DNA of 64,000 nt from Mycoplasma sp. CSL7503-lung (lineage in GTDB: Bacteria; Bacillota_I; Bacilli_A; Mycoplasmatales; Metamycoplasmataceae), in the NCBI RefSeq assembly GCF_025515455.1, contig NZ_JAOPHP010000001.1:26657-90656 (forward strand), written 5' to 3'. The position numbers were made by a program, and so were the translations under genes. Below are positions 1-10,959 of this stretch, one piece after another. Below the pieces are notes generated by a model. It saw only the letters and a list, made by a program, of their open reading frames with translations. It was not told the DNA's origin and did not search any database. The stretch's first letter is position 1, and every line of letters starts with the position of its first letter.

Positions 1-582
1 GTTGGTCAAAAATTAGGTAATGATGAATTTGAACTAGCAGAAAGAAATGCAAAAGAGCTTAAAGGTTTTCATGTTACATTGGCCTTAACCTTATCTTCTA
101 TTTTTGGATTTGTAATAATTTTTATTCCGTTTATGACATTTTTATCAAACGGTATTCAAGAAAATGTTGCGAAAAGTTTAATTGCAGATGGTGTTACTGA
201 TGAAAAAATAATTGCTAAAGAAAAACTTTTAGCTTCTTATTATTACTTAAAAGAAGTTCAATTAACATCTATTTCGATTGCTGTATTTAATCCTAGTTGA
301 ATTTTCTTTGCAACTAGCGTTAGAATTTTAGAAACAGGTGGTAGAAACAACATTACTGGAATAACAGTTTTTATAACCGGAGTTTTACAAATGGTATGAT
401 TAGCTATAATTGCATACTTAATAGTGCCAAATACAATTGATTCTATGCAATACCCGGTAGGTTTCTTTTACTTTATATTCTACTTATCTGATTTAGTAAA
501 AATGTTTATTATCGAGTTTTTATATATTAAATTAGACTGACTAAGAAACATAACAAAAGAGTATAATAATAAAAAATCTTAG
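1..582 (+). CDS. MATE family efflux transporter, C-terminal part
   Basis: The gene enters from the left edge, so only about 193 C-terminal residues are visible, against roughly 450 in the family. The first residues (VGQKLGNDEFELAERNA) match the 'VGQxLGaxd...A' segment that opens the second half of MATE multidrug/toxin exporters. About five hydrophobic segments follow. MATE proteins exchange cations for drugs or metabolites across the membrane. TGA serves as Trp at several places (for example PSW-IFF). The stop is TAG at 580-582, followed by a terminator hairpin. Substrate unknown. Confidence 0.75.
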
Positions 583-603
583 TTTATTTCTAAGTTTTTT
601 TAT
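571..603 (+). terminator. Rho-independent terminator after MATE gene
   Basis: An A-run plus CTTAG / CTAAG stem overlaps the stop codon and is followed by a run of T. Confidence 0.7.
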
Positions 604-653
604 TATAATGTCTTATATTAAATTCATTTTCGATATAAATTTTAAGGGGTCAA

Positions 654-1664
654 ATGATAAAACAATTTTATACAAATAACGAAATAATTGATAATAAAAT
701 TATTTTGGAAAATTATAAGGATAAATTTCATTTAAAAGTTAATGATTTAATAAGTCTAAAAACAAAATTAACTAATAAAAGAGTTTTTAGCATTGAATCA
801 ATTAATTTTAGTGAATCTGATGTCATTTTAGAATTAAAACCTTTCCAAATTAAATTAAATAATATTGATAATTTTTTCTTTGATTTAGACGGTACATTGC
901 TAAACTCTCAAACAGAAATTAATAAAACAAATTTAAATGTACTCAATTCATTAATTGAAAATAATAAGAATATTTTTGTAGCAACAGGAAGACCACCTTT
1001 TACAGCTTGAGACATTGTTAAAAATGTTCCTACAAAGCATCCTTTAATTTTTGCTAATGGATCAATCATTTTGAATAACGATTATTCATTATTAAAAACT
1101 TTTCACATTCCTAATAAAATAGCTGTACAAATTTATAAAAAATTAATTGAGTTAGAATATGATTTTCTAGTTTATACTCCTGAATTTGTAGCTGGATATA
1201 ATACTTATAAAACCGATTTTTTCGTGAAGAAAAAATACTTTTCTAGAATTAGAGACGGAGAGTATAAAGAAGGAGATTTCACAAAAGAGGTTAAAGACTG
1301 AACTTTTTGTAAATTTTTAGTTTTAAGAGAAAGTAATCCTGTAGAGAAGTGAGAACAAATTTTAAATTTAGAAAAAGAATTCGATGAAATATATGGTGTT
1401 GTTTCACAAGAGCCGTTTCTAGATATTATGAGTATAAATGCTACAAAAGGGAATGCTATTAAATATTTACTAGATTTATATGATTTAAGCGTAAATAAAA
1501 CAATAAGTTTTGGTGACGCAGATAACGATGAATCAATGTTTGAAGTAACTAAATATTCTGGTGTTATGCCAAATGGTATGAAATCTGTTCAAAATACTGC
1601 ATTATTAACTATGGATAATAATGATTCTGATTGATTATCAAATTTTATAAGCAAAATAAATTAA
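654..1664 (+). CDS. Cof-type HAD-IIB family phosphatase
   Basis: 336 residues when TGA is read as Trp. HAD motif I (FDLDGTLL) lies near residue 82, motif II in the ATGRP segment, and motif IV in GDADNDESMF near residue 287. Spacing and cap position fit the Cof/HAD-IIB branch, which hydrolyses sugar phosphates, nucleotide phosphates or flavin phosphates. An extra N-terminal stretch of about 80 residues precedes the HAD domain; mycoplasma members often carry one. The start follows an AAGGGG-type ribosome binding site. A bidirectional terminator closes the gene. Substrate not predictable. Confidence 0.85.
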
Positions 1665-1698
1665 AAAATAAGTTATCTCTAAAAATAACTTATTTTTT
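1664..1698. terminator. Bidirectional terminator between convergent genes
   Basis: Near-perfect stem AAAAAATAAGTTAT / ATAACTTATTTTTT with a short loop, between the HAD gene and the convergent membrane protein gene. It overlaps the latter's 3' end. Confidence 0.8.
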
Positions 1699-2908
1699 TA
1701 ACATCTAACAATTTGTTTTCTTTTAAAAATGATAATGGGATGAAAATAGTGTATAAGACAAAAGTATAAACAGGAATAATTATAACTGATCTTAGAACTA
1801 TTGGATACATTAAAATTAAATAACGGTCTGATAATGTATATGCTTTTCCTAAGAATGTATTTGCAAAAATAATAAACGCGAATGGACCTCAAATTCAACG
1901 AGATATAACGATTAATGAAACTATTAAAAAATAAAATAGTATCATATAATTTAATTTAGTTTTTACTTTTTTATTCTTAGTAAAAAGAGCTCAAAAAATC
2001 ATTATATTGAAGGCTATTAATAAAATTCCTGAGAGTGTAGATAATCCTATCATGGTACCAAATGACAGATAAGATAATCCTAGAAATTCAGATATTTTAT
2101 AACCCTTTTTAGCTACTTTTGGGTCTCCTGTTTTATATATAAATATAATGATTAATGTTGCAAAAACTAGCATTAAAAAAATATCCATAAAAATGTATGA
2201 TAATTTTTTATTCTTTTTAAACATTTCAATAAAAATTGATATTGTAAATGTTGAAATTATAGGTACAATCGCATAAACTCAATGGTAAAAACCTATTTTT
2301 CCAGAAATAAGTAATCCAAAAAAATCGGCCATAAATGATAATAACGATCCTTTATATCTACCGAAAAAAAAGGCGAATATTATGTAAAAAACGTATTCAA
2401 AACTAAAACTTATTGTTCTTGCAATTGTATAATGAGTTATTGTTGTTAAAATGATAAAAAGTCCTAAAAATATACCAGCAAGACTAATTTCTTTAACAGT
2501 AAACGATCCATTTCTACGTTTTTTTGCTAATTTGTAATCTATAAAAAATACTTCATCTTCGTATACGGTTCCCACTAAAATAATAAACCTTAATGGTAAT
2601 GTAAAAACATTACCTATAATCAAATACTTATATTTTCTTAAATATTTATTATTAGTATTTATCTTCGAAAAGACCGAATATTCTAGGTATGATGTATAAA
2701 TATTAATTATTAATAATAACAAAAATATTGGTCAGATAATTCAAGATAATTGGTTACTATCTTTCAATCCAAAAAAATTATATGTTTCTAAATTTGTAAA
2801 TGAATTTATAATGGCTCAAATTAAAAAAATGAATGAACTAATTGTAAAAATCAAATTTTTTAAAAATGAGCCTCAAAATTTCTTAATATTATTTCTTTCT
2901 ATGTTCAT
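1679..2908 (-). CDS. ECF transporter S-component-like membrane protein
   Basis: 409 residues, almost all hydrophobic helices. A central stretch beginning FTVKEISLAGIFLGLFIIL and continuing into FGRYKGSLLSFMADFFG resembles the folate/riboflavin-type substrate-binding S component of energy-coupling factor importers. It is about twice the size of a classic S component because of N- and C-terminal helices. The start was chosen at ATG 2908, because that frame opens with MNIERNNIKKFW and a membrane helix. The adjacent downstream gene is convergent. The vitamin or other substrate is unknown. Family assignment is by local resemblance only. Confidence 0.6.
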
Positions 2909-2932
2909 CAACTAATTTTAACACAAAAACAA

Positions 2933-3379
2933 TTAGTGTGAATTATATAAATTTTTTTCTACTTCCTTTTTTTGGGGATATACGTATGTTAGTTTTGTAA
3001 AGCTATTATCTTGTGTAAAATAAAATTTTACTTTGTCAAGGATTGCGAGCTCGTTTACCTCGCTAACTCTAACATTTTTAAATTGATCATCCAATTCAGA
3101 CAAAAATTCAAAAAAAGTTGCATTCATTCGATAAAAATTATCAAATAACATTGACATTTCTCATAGCGAATTATGGTCATATAGTTCAATATAATTTTGT
3201 TGATCTTCTTTGTTATAATTAAAAATAACTTTTCCTAGTAGTAAGTCATTATCTACACGCATTATAGGTAATAAATATTCTACTTTATCTTTATTATATT
3301 CTTCTATTGATTTTTTTAATTTATCTTTTATTTTGTAAAGTTTAAATAACTGTATTTTATCTATTTTTGTATTTTTCAT
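2933..3379 (-). CDS. Hypothetical protein, 148 aa
   Basis: A soluble, charged protein with no signal peptide or membrane helix. It has a good ribosome binding site (GGAGG) six bases before the ATG and one internal TGA Trp. It lies 25 bp upstream of the ECF S-like gene on the same strand, so the two may be cotranscribed. I do not recognise a domain. It is probably a mycoplasma-restricted family. Confidence 0.6.
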
Positions 3380-3477
3380 TTTTCCTCCAACTAATATTTA
3401 AAAAAAGAATAAAAATGAAACGGAAATAGTAAAAAATAAGTATAATTAATATATTAATTATAAATTAAGGAGTAAAT

Positions 3478-4041
3478 ATGGTAAATGTTAATGAATTTAA
3501 ACCAGGTATTACATTCCAGTTAGATGGAGAAATTTTTATTGTTTTAGAAGCTCAACATTCAAAACAAGGTCGTGGTCAAGCTAATGTTAAAGCAAAAGTA
3601 AAAAACCTTAGAAGTGGTTCTACAACTATAAAATCTTTCACTGGTGGAGATAAAGTTAAAAAAGCTCATATAGACAAAAGAAAAATGAGTTTCTTATATT
3701 CAGACGGAGAAAATATTATTTTAATGGATGGAGAAACATTTGAACAAATTGAAATTTCAGTGAAATTAGTGGAATGAGAGTTAAACTTTTTAAAAGAAGG
3801 TTCAGAAGTTTTAGTTAGAAAATTTGAAGAAGAAGTTCTTGATATTGAACTTCCAGCAAATATCGTTTTAGAAGTTACTTCTGCTCCGGATGCTGTCAAA
3901 GGTAATACAACAACAAATCCGCAAAAAAAAGTTATTGTTGAAACTGGTTTTGAACTTGAAACACCTATGTTTATAAAAGAAGGTGATCAAATAATTGTTT
4001 CTACAGAAACTGGTAAATACGCCGGAAAAAGCAATAAATAA
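3478..4041 (+). CDS. efp: Translation elongation factor P
   Basis: 187 residues in three beta domains (KOW-like N-terminus, then two OB folds), the normal EF-P length. EF-P enters the ribosomal E site and rescues polyproline stalls. The loop that reaches the peptidyl-transferase centre reads HSKQGRGQA, so the tip residue, lysine in E. coli and Bacillus EF-P, is Arg32 here. A strong AAGGAG ribosome binding site precedes the ATG and a TATAAT-like -10 lies about 35 bp upstream. The stop overlaps the next start (TAATG), so the downstream gene is translationally coupled. No EarP-like modification gene is evident nearby. Confidence 0.95.
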
Positions 4042-4349
4042 TGAGTTGAATTAATGTTTCATATCATTCTGATCAGGTTTACGTAGTTCAAGAAAGTGCG
4101 ATAATTGATTGTATAAAATTATGTTTCTTAAATAATAAATTATTAAAATTAATTAATAAACCTAGAATTAGTATTGATTCAAAAAGAAATAATTGTTATA
4201 TTTTTTTAGATGTAAAAGTAAAATTGAATAGTGAAAAAAAAGTAAATATTATTATTAAAGAATTAACCAAAAATATAGAAACAAGTGTTAAAAAATTAAT
4301 AAATGTTACTCCTAAAAACATTCAAATTAGATTACTATCATTGTATTAA
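4041..4349 (+). CDS. Asp23/Gls24-like small protein (MMB_0454-type)
   Basis: 102 residues. The start ATG overlaps the efp stop by one base. The pattern is a mixed alpha/beta fold with an ILDVKVKL-like central strand and a C-terminal VTPKNIQIRLLSLY strand. It resembles the small Asp23/Gls24-like proteins that mycoplasmas keep next to efp. Role unknown; the coupling suggests co-expression with EF-P. Family placement is from pattern memory, not a search. Confidence 0.6.
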
Positions 4350-4355
4350 AATAAA

Positions 4356-4682
4356 ATGAAAAAAAATAAAATAAATGGTGTTGATATTAATTTTGCTATT
4401 TTAAGAAATAGGTTTATTAATGATATTGATATCGAAATAAAAAAAGTTGAAAAACTAAAAAAGAAAAAGAAAAGTGATAACAAATATTTAAAAATGTTAT
4501 CAAATTTGAGATTTCAACTTTATAATAACATCATAAAAAGCGAGGATCTAAGAATCAATTACCTTGCTTTTTTAAAAATAAAAAAAGAATATAACATCAA
4601 AAAAATAACTAAGTATATAGTTTTAGCTGGAATTGTATTTATGATTGTAGTTATTTCGATAATACTTTCTACATTTTTGTAA
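4356..4682 (+). CDS. Hypothetical tail-anchored basic protein
   Basis: 108 residues. A Lys-rich, coiled-coil-prone body of about 80 residues is followed by one hydrophobic helix (IVLAGIVFMIVVISIILS) at the very C-terminus, suggesting a tail-anchored protein facing the cytoplasm. It starts 7 bp after the previous stop and ends 12 bp before the next gene, so it belongs to the efp operon. No family recognised. Confidence 0.55.
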   Translation: MKKNKINGVDINFAILRNRFINDIDIEIKKVEKLKKKKKSDNKYLKMLSNLRFQLYNNIIKSEDLRINYLAFLKIKKEYNIKKITKYIVLAGIVFMIVVISIILSTFL

Positions 4683-4694
4683 AAAGAGGTACCT

Positions 4695-5675
4695 ATGAGG
4701 ATAAAAGTTAAATTGCATTTAAGTCAAAAAAGTAAAAATATTTTAACTTTTATTATAGGTATAATATTGATAGTTTTGTATATTTCTACAGTTGTTTGAG
4801 AATGAAATGATAGAACTGATGATGTTTGAGATTTTTATCATAAAAATCCAGAAATAATTAGAGAAATTAATAAATTAGCAAATAATGAAAATGATTTTCA
4901 AAAACAAAGAATAATATATGAGAATATATTACCAAATGCGGTAAATGATTTATGAGGTGGTAGTACACATTGATTTACATTTATGTCTAATGTATTAATG
5001 GCGGTTTCTATTTTGTTATTACCTTTTTATCATAAATCTTTAATTGCGCATAAAATTTATTTTTCAAGCATGATATATATCATTATCGTTGTCATCGTTT
5101 TTTGATCAGGGACAATAACAGACTCTACCATCTTAGGTTATATGAGTAAAAATGATATTTACAGAACTATTATATGACACGTTATTGGTCCATTAATTGG
5201 TTTATCAACATTGTGATGAGAGCGTAAAAAAATTAAAATTAGTAATAAAACTATATGGGTGACTTTTGTGTTCCCGGTTTTATATCTTATATTTGCTAGC
5301 ACAATTTATTTTGTTTCATACAAATATAATAATTTTAATAGTTTAGTTAAATTACCTCCGCTATCATCAAATAATTTTCCAAACGATGTTCCACAGAGGT
5401 TTAATAGAGAAATAGATCGTGGTATTGCTATATATTCTATAATTTCTTTTCAACATCCGCTTGGATATAGAGGATCTAATATTTATTTCAAGGTTATAAA
5501 TATTATTTTGATTGTTCTATTTTCATTCTTAACATCCCCGATTATAGGGTTCATATTACGTAGAGTACTTAGAATTAGACAACCACACGAAAATAATTTA
5601 CCTAAAGTTTGGTTTGTATCTCCAACTTCTTACAAAGGTATAAAAAAACAAACTAAGGAAGAAAATAAAAAATAG
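4695..5675 (+). CDS. Multi-pass membrane protein of unknown function
   Basis: 326 residues with about six predicted membrane helices and a soluble loop of about 60 residues after the first helix. Ten or more Trp residues are encoded by TGA. It resembles the mycoplasma-specific integral membrane proteins of unknown role. It sits inside the efp to pncB gene run, with AAAGAGG as ribosome binding site. No transporter signature is visible. Confidence 0.6.
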
Positions 5676-5700
5676 TTACTCTTAAGTAACTTATTTTTAG
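5660..5700 (+). terminator. Weak terminator or attenuator before pncB
   Basis: A GTTAC / GTAAC stem flanked by A-rich and T-rich arms overlaps the stop of the membrane protein gene, 13 bp before the pncB start. It may only partly stop readthrough into pncB. Confidence 0.45.
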
Positions 5701-5712
5701 AAAAGGAAAAAA

Positions 5713-6717
5713 ATGAATAAAAACAAAAAATATGTTGCTAGTTATTTTCATAAAACCGCACATATATTAGCAAAAGAGAAACCAAACAATGTTATTGTTA
5801 TGCAATTTTTTCAAAGAAAAGATGATTCTATTTTAGCTGGAATTGATGAAGTTTTAGAATTTTTGAAGCATAATACTGATGTTTCTAAATATAAAATAAA
5901 ATATCTACCAGAAGGTTCAAAAATAAATAGTTTAGATGTTGTTTTAGAACTTGAAGGACATTATCAAGATTTTGGTATTTGAGAAGGGGTTATTGATGGT
6001 ATTTTATCAAGAAGTACCTCAATAGCAACAAATGGATATAAAGTAAAAAAAGCTGCTAAAAATAAAGATGTTATTTTTATGGGTGATAGAGCTGATCATT
6101 ATATAAACCAAGAAATAGATGGTAAGGCAATTAAAATAGGCGGAATAAAAATAGTTTCTACATTAGCTCAAAAAGAATGATGTGACCAAGGAGAGTTTAC
6201 GGTTTTTGGTAGTATGCCACATGTGCTAATTCAAGGTTTCAACGGAGATGTTGTTGAGGCTACTAGAGCATTTATAAAACATTATCCCGAAACTAAAATA
6301 ATATCTTTAGTTGATTATCATAATGATATTATAAAAGATTCTCTGAGAATTTGAGAAGCTTTCGGGGATAAAGTGTGAGGTGTTAGAATTGATACTTCAC
6401 AAAATATGGTTGATCATATGTTCGATAATAGAGAACCTCATTACGGAGTAAATCCGACACAAATTATTAATCTAAGAAAAGCTCTTGACAAAGCAGGCGC
6501 AACACAGTATAAAATTGTTGTTTCTTCAGGTTTTAACGAAACGAAAATAAAAGAGTTTGAAGATTTAAAAGTACCGGTTGATTATTATGGTGTAGGACAA
6601 TCAATTTTTAAACTTAACAATTCTTTTTCTGCTGACGCTACTATTTTAAACGGCAAACATCAAGCTAAAGAAGGTAGAAAATATCGTCCTACTTTTAATT
6701 TAATTGAATTTAACTAA
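5713..6717 (+). CDS. pncB: Nicotinate phosphoribosyltransferase
   Basis: 334 residues. It resembles the short mycoplasma nicotinate phosphoribosyltransferase: an N-terminal SYFHKTAHIL block, an IDGILSRSTSIATNGYK region, and the conserved FGSMPHVLIQ segment. A C-terminal barrel strand set (GVRIDTS, VVSSGFNE, YYGVGQSIF) binds PRPP/nicotinate mononucleotide. The enzyme makes nicotinate mononucleotide from nicotinic acid for NAD salvage. NadD, the next enzyme of the pathway, is encoded at 14.3-15.4 kb. A strong terminator follows. Confidence 0.88.
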
Positions 6718-6718
6718 C

Positions 6719-6765
6719 AATATAATAAAAATGGAGATTTAATTAATTTCCATTTTTATTATATT
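6719..6765 (+). terminator. Terminator after pncB
   Basis: A long perfect stem of about 15 bp (TATAATAAAAATGGA and its complement) around an A/T loop, immediately after the pncB stop. Confidence 0.8.
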
Positions 6766-6781
6766 AAAATTAAGTTTTTAA

Positions 6782-6818
6782 TAAAAAATATAACTCAATA
6801 ATAAAGAGTTATATTTAA
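6782..6818 (-). terminator. Terminator of rplJL operon
   Basis: The stem AAATATAACTC / GAGTTATATTT is followed by a T-run when read on the minus strand, downstream of the rplL stop. Confidence 0.75.
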
Positions 6819-6836
6819 ATGATTTATCAAATGAAA

Positions 6837-7208
6837 TTATTCAACTGAAACTTCAGCACCTGCTTCAGCTAATGCTGCACGAATAGGTTCAGCTTCGTCT
6901 GCGCTAATGTTTTCTTTAATAACAGCTGGTAAGTTGTCAACAACTTTTTTTGCTTCCATTAATGTTAATCCAAGAACTGCTTGAACCGCTTTAATAACTG
7001 GGATTTTTTTACCGTTATCTGCTTTTAAAACAACTTTAACGCTTGATTTTTCTTCAGCACCACCTTCTGCTGGAGCAGCAGCAACTGCCATAGCAGCCAT
7101 AGGGTCGATTCCAAATTCTTCTTTCATTGCTTCAACAAGTTCCATAACTTCTTTAATTGACATTTCTTTTAATGATTCGATAAATGTTTCTTTTGTTAAT
7201 TTTGCCAT
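6837..7208 (-). CDS. rplL: 50S ribosomal protein L7/L12
   Basis: 123 residues, normal length. An N-terminal dimerisation helix pair and an Ala-rich hinge ([14 protein letters not shown]) lead to the C-terminal factor-binding domain ([33 protein letters not shown]). L7/L12 dimers bind L10 to form the ribosomal stalk that recruits GTPase factors. It is the second gene of the classic rplJ-rplL operon, 32 bp after rplJ. High Ala and GCA/GCT use contrasts with the neighbours, as expected for a highly expressed gene. Confidence 0.97.
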   Translation of the reverse strand: MAKLTKETFIESLKEMSIKEVMELVEAMKEEFGIDPMAAMAVAAAPAEGGAEEKSSVKVVLKADNGKKIPVIKAVQAVLGLTLMEAKKVVDNLPAVIKENISADEAEPIRAALAEAGAEVSVE

Positions 7209-7240
7209 AATATTTTTCCTTTCAATTTTAAATTATTATA

Positions 7241-7732
7241 TTATTCTGATTTTTCACTATACATTTTAAGTGATAATCCAAGTTGTTGTAATGGTTGCAT
7301 CATTGAACGTGCAAGAATAGCAAGTGCTTCTTCGTATGTTGGAAGAGTAGCAACAACTTTAACACCATCGGCGTTAACAACATTGCCTTCGTGTGTTCCT
7401 GCTTTAATTACAAATAATTTGTGTTTCTTAGCGAAAGCAACAAATAATTTTGCAGCAGCCATAGGATCTTCTGAAAATGCAAAAATGTTAGGTCCAAGTA
7501 AATATTGTGATAAATCACCTAAACCAACTTTTTCTGCAGCTATTTTAAATAAACGGTTTTTGTAAACTTTAACTTCTACACCAACCTTAGCAGCTTCATT
7601 TCTTAATGATTCTAATTCTGCAACTGTAAGTCCACGGTATTCAGCGAATACTATTGATTGTGTGCTTTGAATTTTATCAACGATTTCAGCAACAACTTCT
7701 CTTTTAGCTGTTTTAAATTTTGATTCTGACAT
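7241..7732 (-). CDS. rplJ: 50S ribosomal protein L10
   Basis: 163 residues, normal for L10. The N-terminal rRNA-binding domain includes the FAEYRGLTVAELESLR and YKNRLFKIAA motifs. A C-terminal helix binds L12 dimers. The ribosome binding site is a G-rich AAGGGGG. The gene is preceded by a structured leader of about 100 nt typical of L10 autoregulation. Confidence 0.96.
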   Translation of the reverse strand: MSESKFKTAKREVVAEIVDKIQSTQSIVFAEYRGLTVAELESLRNEAAKVGVEVKVYKNRLFKIAAEKVGLGDLSQYLLGPNIFAFSEDPMAAAKLFVAFAKKHKLFVIKAGTHEGNVVNADGVKVVATLPTYEEALAILARSMMQPLQQLGLSLKMYSEKSE

Positions 7733-7754
7733 TTATGCCCCCTTTCAAAATTAA

Positions 7755-7842
7755 TTATTGCAATACGGGAACAAATAGTAAGTAAATATACATTAGGTAA
7801 CATATTTAAGTTTTCACAGTTACTGTCTTTACGTATTGCTTT
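7755..7842 (-). promoter_or_regulatory. Ribosomal protein L10 leader
   Basis: Upstream of rplJ on the minus strand, GCAATACG (7832-7839) pairs with CGTATTGC (7760-7767). They enclose an arm with a GTAACTG / TATGTTACC-type interior. This layout matches the L10 leader, an mRNA structure bound by L10(L12)4 to repress its own synthesis. Exact internal pairing was judged by eye. Confidence 0.7.
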
Positions 7843-7845
7843 TTA

Positions 7846-7851
7846 ATTATA
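7846..7851 (-). promoter_or_regulatory. -10 box of rplJ promoter
   Basis: Perfect TATAAT on the minus strand, ending a few bases before the L10 leader begins. No clear -35 box is visible, which is common in mycoplasmas. Confidence 0.55.
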
Positions 7852-8042
7852 TTAGATTTTTTAATAAATAAAAATAAATATTTTCAAAATTATTTTTATA
7901 TTTTGTTATTTAAAATCTAATATAAAAAGAGTAAATTTTAAAGAAAAAATAAAATTTAATAATATTTATTTATTATATTTGATAATACTTTTTTAAGTAA
8001 GTGTTTGTTATTTAATGTTTAATTAATGAATTTTAAAATTTA

Positions 8043-8083
8043 CAAAAAATGATATGAACATTCATTTGTCCGTATCATTTTTA
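8043..8083 (-). terminator. Terminator after hsdM
   Basis: Read on the minus strand, AATGATA ... TATCATTTTTT forms a stem with an inner GACA / TGTTC pair and a T-run, 6 bp after the hsdM stop. Confidence 0.65.
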
Positions 8084-8088
8084 ATTTA

Positions 8089-10730
8089 CTATTTATCTTC
8101 TAATATTTTTATAAATTCACTTAATGCAATATTATCAGTTTCACTACCATTTAATTCTTTTAATAATGAAGCTAATTCATTTTGAGATTCTCTGATGGAT
8201 TTATTAATATCTTCAAGAGTTTCACTATATTTATTATTTAATGTATTTAATTTAGAAATAAATTCATCAATTATTTCATTAGATTGATTTTTAATTTTAA
8301 TAAATGAGTCACTAGTTCATTTAAAGAATAAAGTTTCTATTAATTCATCATTTGAAAGTGATAATAATTTTTCTCAAGTTTGTTTTACTAATAGTTCTTT
8401 TAATGTTTGTAATTCTTGTTTTGCACTTTTTTCGCCGTTTTTAGCTATTTTAAGTTCATTTTTAGTGCTTGTTATTGTTTCGTCAGTTTTATTATCATCA
8501 GAATCTTCATCTTGCTTTAATTCGTTATTTAATTCAGTTATTTTACTTTTTAATGAATTAAGTTCGTCTTGCAGTTTTTGAATTTTTTCGTATTGATCAT
8601 TAAAATAAACTTTTGCTATTGTTTTATAGTCTAATAATTGAATATCTCATTCTTTAATTTCTTTTGTTTTCTTTTTATTTTTGCTTGTTTCTTGTTCTAA
8701 TTCGTTTTCGTTTAATATTTCTACATATTCTTTTATGAAGTTGTTAGGTATATTTTCTTCAAACGAATTGATTTTTTCTATATCATTTGAAATTAAGTCA
8801 ATTATATTATGCAATAATTGATAGAATTGATATTTTTCTAGTAACGGAATTTGAATTTCGTCGCTAAAGAAAAAATTATTGAACTCTTCTTCGAATGTTT
8901 TTGAGTTAAACTTCTCTAAGTTGCTAATATCTTTTATGTTATTTCTTAAAAAGAAATCTATTTTATTTAAAACAAAATTATAGACATTTACATATTTTGT
9001 TATATCTTGGCTACTTCATATTGTTTCACTAATATTATCAATATCTTTAAAATGATAATATTTTTCTTGTTTTTGAGATTTTACAAATAATTTATCTTTC
9101 AAATTAGGAAACACTTTTCAATATTCATTAAATTTATTTATTTCTTCTTGTGAAATACCACCATTTATAATTGAATATAAGTCATATTCTTCTGGTTTTT
9201 CAAAATTATCGATATATCTAGAAATATTTAAATTAAAATCATTTTCTTCAATTTCTTTATAACTTACTATTCTAGAAAAATTATCAACCTCTGTTTTATT
9301 ATTTACAGCATGTGCAATCTTTTTAATGTGAGATATGTTAAATTTATTTTGACTATCAAATTTAATATATTCTTTTGAAGCATCAACAAACTGAATACTT
9401 CCTTTTGAATTATTATTTTTCTTTAAAATCATAATAATGGTTGATATACCTGTATTGAAAAACATATTTGAAGGAAGACCAATTATAGTATCAATAGCAA
9501 ATTCTTTTGCTAATTTAGTTCTAATTTCTTTTTCGCTACCGCCTCTAAATAAAACACCGTGAGGTAAAACAATAGCCATAATTCCGTCGTTTTCTAAATG
9601 ATAATATGAATGTAACAAGAAAGCAAAATCAGCTTTACTTTTAGGAGCAACGCCGTATGACGAAAAACGAGGATCAGTATTTGTGTTATCGTCAGGTTTT
9701 CATTCTTGTGAATAAGGAGGGTTAGAAACTACTGCATCAACTTTTTGAGGCTCTCTAATACTTGGATCATTATTCTTTTTAAAAGGTCAATCCTCTAACA
9801 ATGTATCTCCACGTCTAACTTTAATTAACGAAGGTTGTATTCCATTCATAATTAAATTCATACGAGTTGACACATAAGCAGCATCCATTTTATCTTGGGC
9901 ATAATAAGTTACTTTATCTTTACTGTTTGTTATTCTTTCGAATTCTTTACCTAAATTTAATAGTAAAGAACCTGTACCAGATGTTGGGTCGTATATTGTT
10001 ATTTTTTCTTTATTTTTTATGTGATTCCCAATTATTTCAGACATTAAAACAGAAACTTCATGAGGAGTATAAAATTCACCATCGTTTTTCCCTGATCCGG
10101 TCGCAAATTTACCTAATAAATATTCATAAATATGTCCAATGACGTCATAATTTTGTCCATCGACTGGTATTTCGTTAATTATTTCCATTAATTGTATCAT
10201 TGTTGATGTTTGTTTTTTATCATTTTCTATATTTGATTTATCTAGTGTTACAAGAATTATTCTTAATAAACCTTTATAAAGTTCTTAAATTGTTGGTTAT
10301 TACTTTTATTTACTACATCATCAAAACTAATTATTGCCTTTCTTAATACTTCTATGTTAAAGCTAAAAGGTGAGTTTTTATCGTTTCCATATTTAATTCA
10401 TGTTTGAAATAAATATTTAAATGGTATATAATACCCCATTTCACTAATAGATATTTCTTCGATATTTTCAATAATTTCTTTTGTAAAACCGTTCTTTGGA
10501 GTTTTGTTTGTTTTTGGATCTAAATATTCAGGATCTAGTTCGTTCATTTGGTCGAATGTAATTCCTTCGTTTTCGTTAACAAAATCTATTACTTTTTGAG
10601 ATAAAAATTTGTAAAAAATTAACGGTAGAATTATATATTTATAATCTTCTGTATTGTAATTATTTCTTAATTTATTTGCAGAATTTCAAATTTTAGCCGA
10701 CAACTCTTTTTTATTGACTCTTTTTTTCAT
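8089..10730 (-). pseudogene. hsdM: Type I restriction-modification methylase subunit, frameshifted
   Basis: An N6-adenine methyltransferase subunit of type I restriction systems, split by a one-base shift near 10281-10284. The first frame (10730 to 10263, 155 aa) covers the helical HsdM N-terminal domain and ends VY-stop. The other frame takes up with LYKGLLR and runs to 8089. That part has motif I DPTSGTGSLLL, catalytic NPPY and the HsdM core. It then continues into an extra C-terminal region of about 330 residues, partly coiled coil, where a specificity subunit might otherwise act. No hsdR or hsdS gene is adjacent. A downstream in-frame ATG (10200) could yield a truncated protein. A sequencing error cannot be excluded. 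A good AAGGAG site precedes the 10730 start. Confidence 0.75.
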
Positions 10731-10959
10731 TTGTTCTCCTTTTTAAAATATAAATTATAATTATAAAATATTTTTATAATAATTGTTCTTTTTTAGTTTT
10801 TTTATTGTGTTTATTCCATTTATTAAATGACTATATAAAAACTTAATCTTATTTTTGTTTAAAATAATTTAATTTAATGTAAAAATTAAGTCAATTTTTG
10901 GTAAAATATCATAAATGTAACACTTAAACAAATATTTTTATAATAAGAAGGTAGGAAAT

